A DNA stretch of 64,000 nucleotides from Nocardioides kongjuensis (GTDB taxonomy: Bacteria; Actinomycetota; Actinomycetes; Propionibacteriales; Nocardioidaceae), in assembly GCF_013409625.1 (NCBI RefSeq), contig NZ_JACCBF010000001.1:1677001-1741000 (forward strand), in the 5' to 3' direction. Under the pieces are notes generated by a model. That model made no database searches. It had not been told where the DNA came from and saw nothing but the letters and a program-made list of their open reading frames with translations. Positions 61,505 through 64,000 of the stretch are shown piece after piece. Positions within the stretch are counted from its first letter, which is position 1. Every line of letters begins with the position of its first letter. The position numbers were made by a program, and so were the translations under genes.

Positions 61505-62179
61505 ATGCGTGTCGCCATCGCCGGAGCAGGTGCCGTCGGTCGCTCGATCGCCCGCGAGCTGATCGAGAACGGCCACGAGGTGCTCCTCATCGACAAGTCC
61601 CCGTCCTCGATCCGCCCCGAGCGGGTCCCGGACGCCGAGTGGCTGCTCGCCGACTCGTGCGAGCTGTCCTCGCTGGAGGAGGCCCGGCTCGACAAGTGCG
61701 ACGTGGTCATCGCCGCCACGGGCGACGACAAGGCCAACCTGGTCACCTCGCTGCTCGCCAAGACGGAGTTCGGGGTCCCGCGCACGGTCGGGCGGGTCAA
61801 CCACCCCAACAACGAGTGGCTGTTCACCGAGGCCTGGGGCGTCGACGTCAACGTCTCGACGCCGCGCATCATGTCGGCGCTGGTCGAGGAGGCCGTGAGC
61901 GTCGGCGACCTGGTGCGGCTGTTCACCTTCCGCAAGGGCAACGCCAACCTGGTCGAGATGGTGCTGCCGGCCGACTCGCCGTACGTCGGCAAGGCCTCCG
62001 GCCTGATCCCGCTCCCGGAGAACTGCGCGCTCGTCTCGATCCTGCGCGACGGTCAGGTCTACGTGCCGACGCCGGAGCAGCCGGTCGAGTCCGGCGACGA
62101 GCTCCTCTTCGTCGTCCCGGCCGAGGCCGAGGACGAGCTGGAGCGGCTGCTCGCCCCGGGCTCGCACCCGGAGAAGTAG
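61505..62179 (+). CDS. ceoC: Trk/Ktr-type K+ uptake regulatory subunit (CeoC/TrkA)
   Basis: 224 residues, the second TrkA-like subunit: GAGAVGRSIA as the Rossmann motif, DKSPSS at the end of strand 2, and a TrkA-C domain (MVLPADSPYVGKASGLIPLP, VESGDELLFVVPAEAED). The ATG at 61505 follows ceoB by 13 nt with a purine-rich AGGGGAA ribosome-binding site. The pair probably forms a heteromeric ring controlling potassium entry. It converges on the DUF3159 gene with 14 nt between the stops. Confidence 0.93.
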   Translation: MRVAIAGAGAVGRSIARELIENGHEVLLIDKSPSSIRPERVPDAEWLLADSCELSSLEEARLDKCDVVIAATGDDKANLVTSLLAKTEFGVPRTVGRVNHPNNEWLFTEAWGVDVNVSTPRIMSALVEEAVSVGDLVRLFTFRKGNANLVEMVLPADSPYVGKASGLIPLPENCALVSILRDGQVYVPTPEQPVESGDELLFVVPAEAEDELERLLAPGSHPEK

Positions 62180-62193
62180 GCCGGACAGGTAGG

Positions 62194-62952
62194 TCAGGCG
62201 GGCTCGGCGTCGGCGCTGGCGTCGGACCCGGCGACCTCGGCGGCGGCCTCCAGGGGCGTCGCGTTGCGGGCGAGCAGCCAGAACATCAGCGAGAACGCCG
62301 CGATCCGCAGCACCCAGCCGAGGCCGAGCCGCAGCACCGCGATGATCGTGACGGCCACCTCGGCCCGGATCACGTCGTGGTGACCGAGCAGCCAGACCGG
62401 TCCCTGCAGGAGCACGCCGATGGCTCCGGGCGCCAGCATCAGCCAGGTCAGCCGGCTGCACAGCCGGACGACCTGGTCGTTCTTGCGCCACTCGAGGGGG
62501 TCCTCGGTGCCGACGCCGAGCATGAAGCCGAGCATCGGCCAGCGCAGCAGGCAGGTCGCGGCGAGGACGACCGAGTAGACGCCGCTGTAGAGGATGCCGG
62601 GCAGGAAGTACGCCAGCGCCTGGTCGGAGGCGTCGCCGCCCGAGCCCTGCGCCCAGCGGACGAACACCCAGCCGATCGCGAGGCCGAAGATCGCGTTGAA
62701 CACGTACTGCGTCGAGCTGCGCTGGACGAGCCGCAGGACCAGGGCGATCGCGGCCACGGCGCCCGCCGCGACCAGGGCCAGCTCGATCTGCTTGGTCGGC
62801 AGCCAGAGCAGGGTGAACACCAGCCCGGGCAGGGCCGCCTCGATCGTGCCCCGCCGGCCGCCGAGGGTGGTCGCGAGCTGACGCCGCACGAGCGCCTCGA
62901 CGGTGTCGACGCCGATCGGCTCGTGGCTCGCGGCCCTCTCCGGCGTGCTCAC
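62194..62952 (-). CDS. DUF3159 membrane protein
   Basis: 252 residues with about five membrane helices (LPGLVFTLLWLPTKQIELAL, LVAAGAVAAIALVLRLVQ, YFLPGILYSGVYSVVLAATC, VTIIAVLRLGLGWVLRIAAF). The NAIFGLAIGWVFVRWAQG segment is typical of DUF3159. A conserved actinobacterial integral membrane protein of unknown role, always near OB-fold and DUF3710 genes. The GTG at 62952 overlaps the OB-fold stop by 4 nt. Confidence 0.9.
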   Translation of the reverse strand: MSTPERAASHEPIGVDTVEALVRRQLATTLGGRRGTIEAALPGLVFTLLWLPTKQIELALVAAGAVAAIALVLRLVQRSSTQYVFNAIFGLAIGWVFVRWAQGSGGDASDQALAYFLPGILYSGVYSVVLAATCLLRWPMLGFMLGVGTEDPLEWRKNDQVVRLCSRLTWLMLAPGAIGVLLQGPVWLLGHHDVIRAEVAVTIIAVLRLGLGWVLRIAAFSLMFWLLARNATPLEAAAEVAGSDASADAEPA

Positions 62953-63308
62953 AGCAGCTCGTAACGGGGGTTGTAGAGGATCCGGGTGCCGTCCTGGCTG
63001 CCGATGCGCCCCGTCACCTCGAGCGCCCGACCGGGATCGATGCCGGCGATCCGGCGACGGCCGAGCCAGATCACCGTGACCACGCCCGTGCCGTCGTACA
63101 GCTCCGCCTCGAGGGCCGGCACCCCACCGCGCGGGCGCAGGGTCACCGTGCGCAGAGTGCCGCGCAGCCGCACCGGCTCACGGTCGGGGGCGTCGCCGAT
63201 GCACACCACACCGGTGCCGCTGAACGCGGCACGGAGGTCACGGGCCTCGGCCTCGTCGGGGTTGGCCCACTTGCTGATCGTGCGCCGCAGGCGGCTCTTC
63301 GTGCGCAT
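62949..63308 (-). CDS. OB-fold nucleic-acid-binding protein
   Basis: 119 residues. Short basic head (RTKSRLRRTISKWANPDEAE), then an OB fold: VRLRGTLRTVTLRPRGG, ALEAELYDGTGVVTVIWLGR, RALEVTGRIGSQDGTRILYN. OB proteins of this group may bind single-stranded DNA or RNA. Position between DUF3159 and DUF3710 matches M. tuberculosis Rv2694c as I recall. ATG at 63308, 8 nt after the DUF3710 stop. Confidence 0.88.
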   Translation of the reverse strand: MRTKSRLRRTISKWANPDEAEARDLRAAFSGTGVVCIGDAPDREPVRLRGTLRTVTLRPRGGVPALEAELYDGTGVVTVIWLGRRRIAGIDPGRALEVTGRIGSQDGTRILYNPRYELL

Positions 63309-63316
63309 CGGACCGG

Positions 63317-63991
63317 TCAGGTGGTGGGGACGGCGCGTGGCGTGGCGCCCTCGGGCAACGAGAGCGGGAGCTGCTCACCGACGGGCATGGCGTGGGCGCC
63401 GCGGCGCACGGCGACCTGGGCGATCGCGGCCTCCCAGGCCTCGGCCGACTCGGGGTCACGGGCGGGGTCGCCGAGCAGTGTCGCGCGCAGCAGCCAGCGG
63501 GGTCCGTTGATGCCGATCACGCGGGAGGTCTGGGTGCCGGTGGCGCCGTCGGCGCGGGTCATCCGCACCTCGCACACCAGCTCGGTGCCGAACCGGCCCT
63601 CGCGCTCGGTGGCGGTGCCGCCGCGGCGAGCGGCGTCGGCCGCGATCTGCGGACGGATCTCGCTCCACAGGTCACCGTTGCGCGGTGCCGCGAAGGCGCG
63701 CAGCTCGAGCGCGCCCTCGTCGGTGGCCAGGAGCACGGCCCGCACGGCGCCGGACTGCTCGTCGACCTGCACCCGCAGCTCGCGGTCCTCGGCGGGGGCG
63801 ACGAGCAGCGAGCCCAGGTCGAGCCGGGCGATGCCGTCGTCGGGGAGGTCGTCGGCGTCGAACGGGCCGGACGTCGGGTCACCCGCGGCGCCCCGAGCGT
63901 CGTCGGCGGTCTCGCCCGCCTCGCCGGTCCCGGTGGTCTCGTCCACCGCGTCGTCGACCGTCGGGTCGGCAGCCTTGCGCCGCAGCCTCAC
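63317..63991 (-). CDS. DUF3710 protein
   Basis: 224 residues. Acidic low-complexity head (about residues 10-50) precedes the DUF3710 fold: DDGIARLDLGSLLVAPAEDR, VRAVLLATDEGALELRAFAA, WSEIRPQIAADAARRGG, VIGINGPRWLLRATLLGDPA. A conserved actinobacterial protein of unknown function, usually found next to dut. The GTG at 63991 has GAGGA 4-5 nt upstream; dut itself would lie just outside the window. Confidence 0.9.
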   Translation of the reverse strand: MRLRRKAADPTVDDAVDETTGTGEAGETADDARGAAGDPTSGPFDADDLPDDGIARLDLGSLLVAPAEDRELRVQVDEQSGAVRAVLLATDEGALELRAFAAPRNGDLWSEIRPQIAADAARRGGTATEREGRFGTELVCEVRMTRADGATGTQTSRVIGINGPRWLLRATLLGDPARDPESAEAWEAAIAQVAVRRGAHAMPVGEQLPLSLPEGATPRAVPTT

Positions 63992-64000
63992 TGTGTCCTC

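Overview
The window is 64 kb of very GC-rich, gene-dense bacterial chromosome. The third codon positions are almost all G or C, GTG starts are common, and neighbouring genes often overlap by 4 nt (ATGA or GTGA). Gene content points to a high-GC actinobacterium, probably Nocardioides or a close relative. Supporting content is a YrbE/Mce operon, a fadA2|fabG4-htdX locus, an EF-G-like fusA2, and the actinobacterial DUF3710/OB-fold/DUF3159/ceoC/ceoB block. The genus is an inference from gene content, not from a marker gene. I see no rRNA, tRNA or CRISPR array.

Layout. 1-6.4 kb: the start of an MFS transporter, uvrB, a carboxymuconolactone-decarboxylase-like protein with an SDR and a TetR regulator, a 420-nt gene-free stretch with a duplicated 126-nt repeat, and a cardiolipin-synthase-like phospholipase D. 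6.5-15.2 kb: one complete mce operon on the minus strand (yrbEA-yrbEB-mceABCDEF-mas), probably a lipid importer. 15.3-19.6 kb: an AlkA-like glycosylase, a TetR regulator and an ATP-dependent DNA ligase. A complete IS481-type insertion sequence sits exactly in the tetR stop codon and separates it from the ligase. 19.6-24 kb: a TetR regulator, a thiolase, and a divergent fabG4-htdX pair, which together look like a fatty-acid module. The tetR and fabG4 promoters share a motif at the same distance from the start codon.

24-44.9 kb: an almost unbroken minus-strand run. At the promoter end are a dicarboxylate/cystine-type symporter, a secreted FN3 membrane-anchored protein, a secreted thioredoxin-fold/Ig protein with a single cysteine, a NifS/SufS-like PLP enzyme and a large AAA regulator. 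Next come a SnoaL-like protein, a methyltransferase, an SMP-30-like protein, dxs, a HELTH lipoprotein, an APC permease, a PAC2 protein, TesB and FusA2. The symporter/secreted/PLP/regulator group is the best candidate here for an uncharacterised system.

45-56.3 kb: a DUF3105 protein with a thiamine-binding-like protein, aconitase, an ABC exporter, a RibD-C-type reductase, and an operon of a TrxR-like flavoprotein, a small membrane protein, an ATPase-like protein with a broken Walker A motif and a YhgE/Pip membrane protein. That operon is divergent from an XRE-cupin regulator across a large symmetrical dyad. 56.3-64 kb: TrmA-like methyltransferase, KimA-like potassium permease, two TrkA subunits (ceoB, ceoC), DUF3159, OB-fold and DUF3710 proteins. 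This matches the order I recall for Mycobacterium tuberculosis Rv2689c-Rv2696c, with two extra genes inserted before ceoB.

All functional statements rest on reading the translated sequences. No database search was run.
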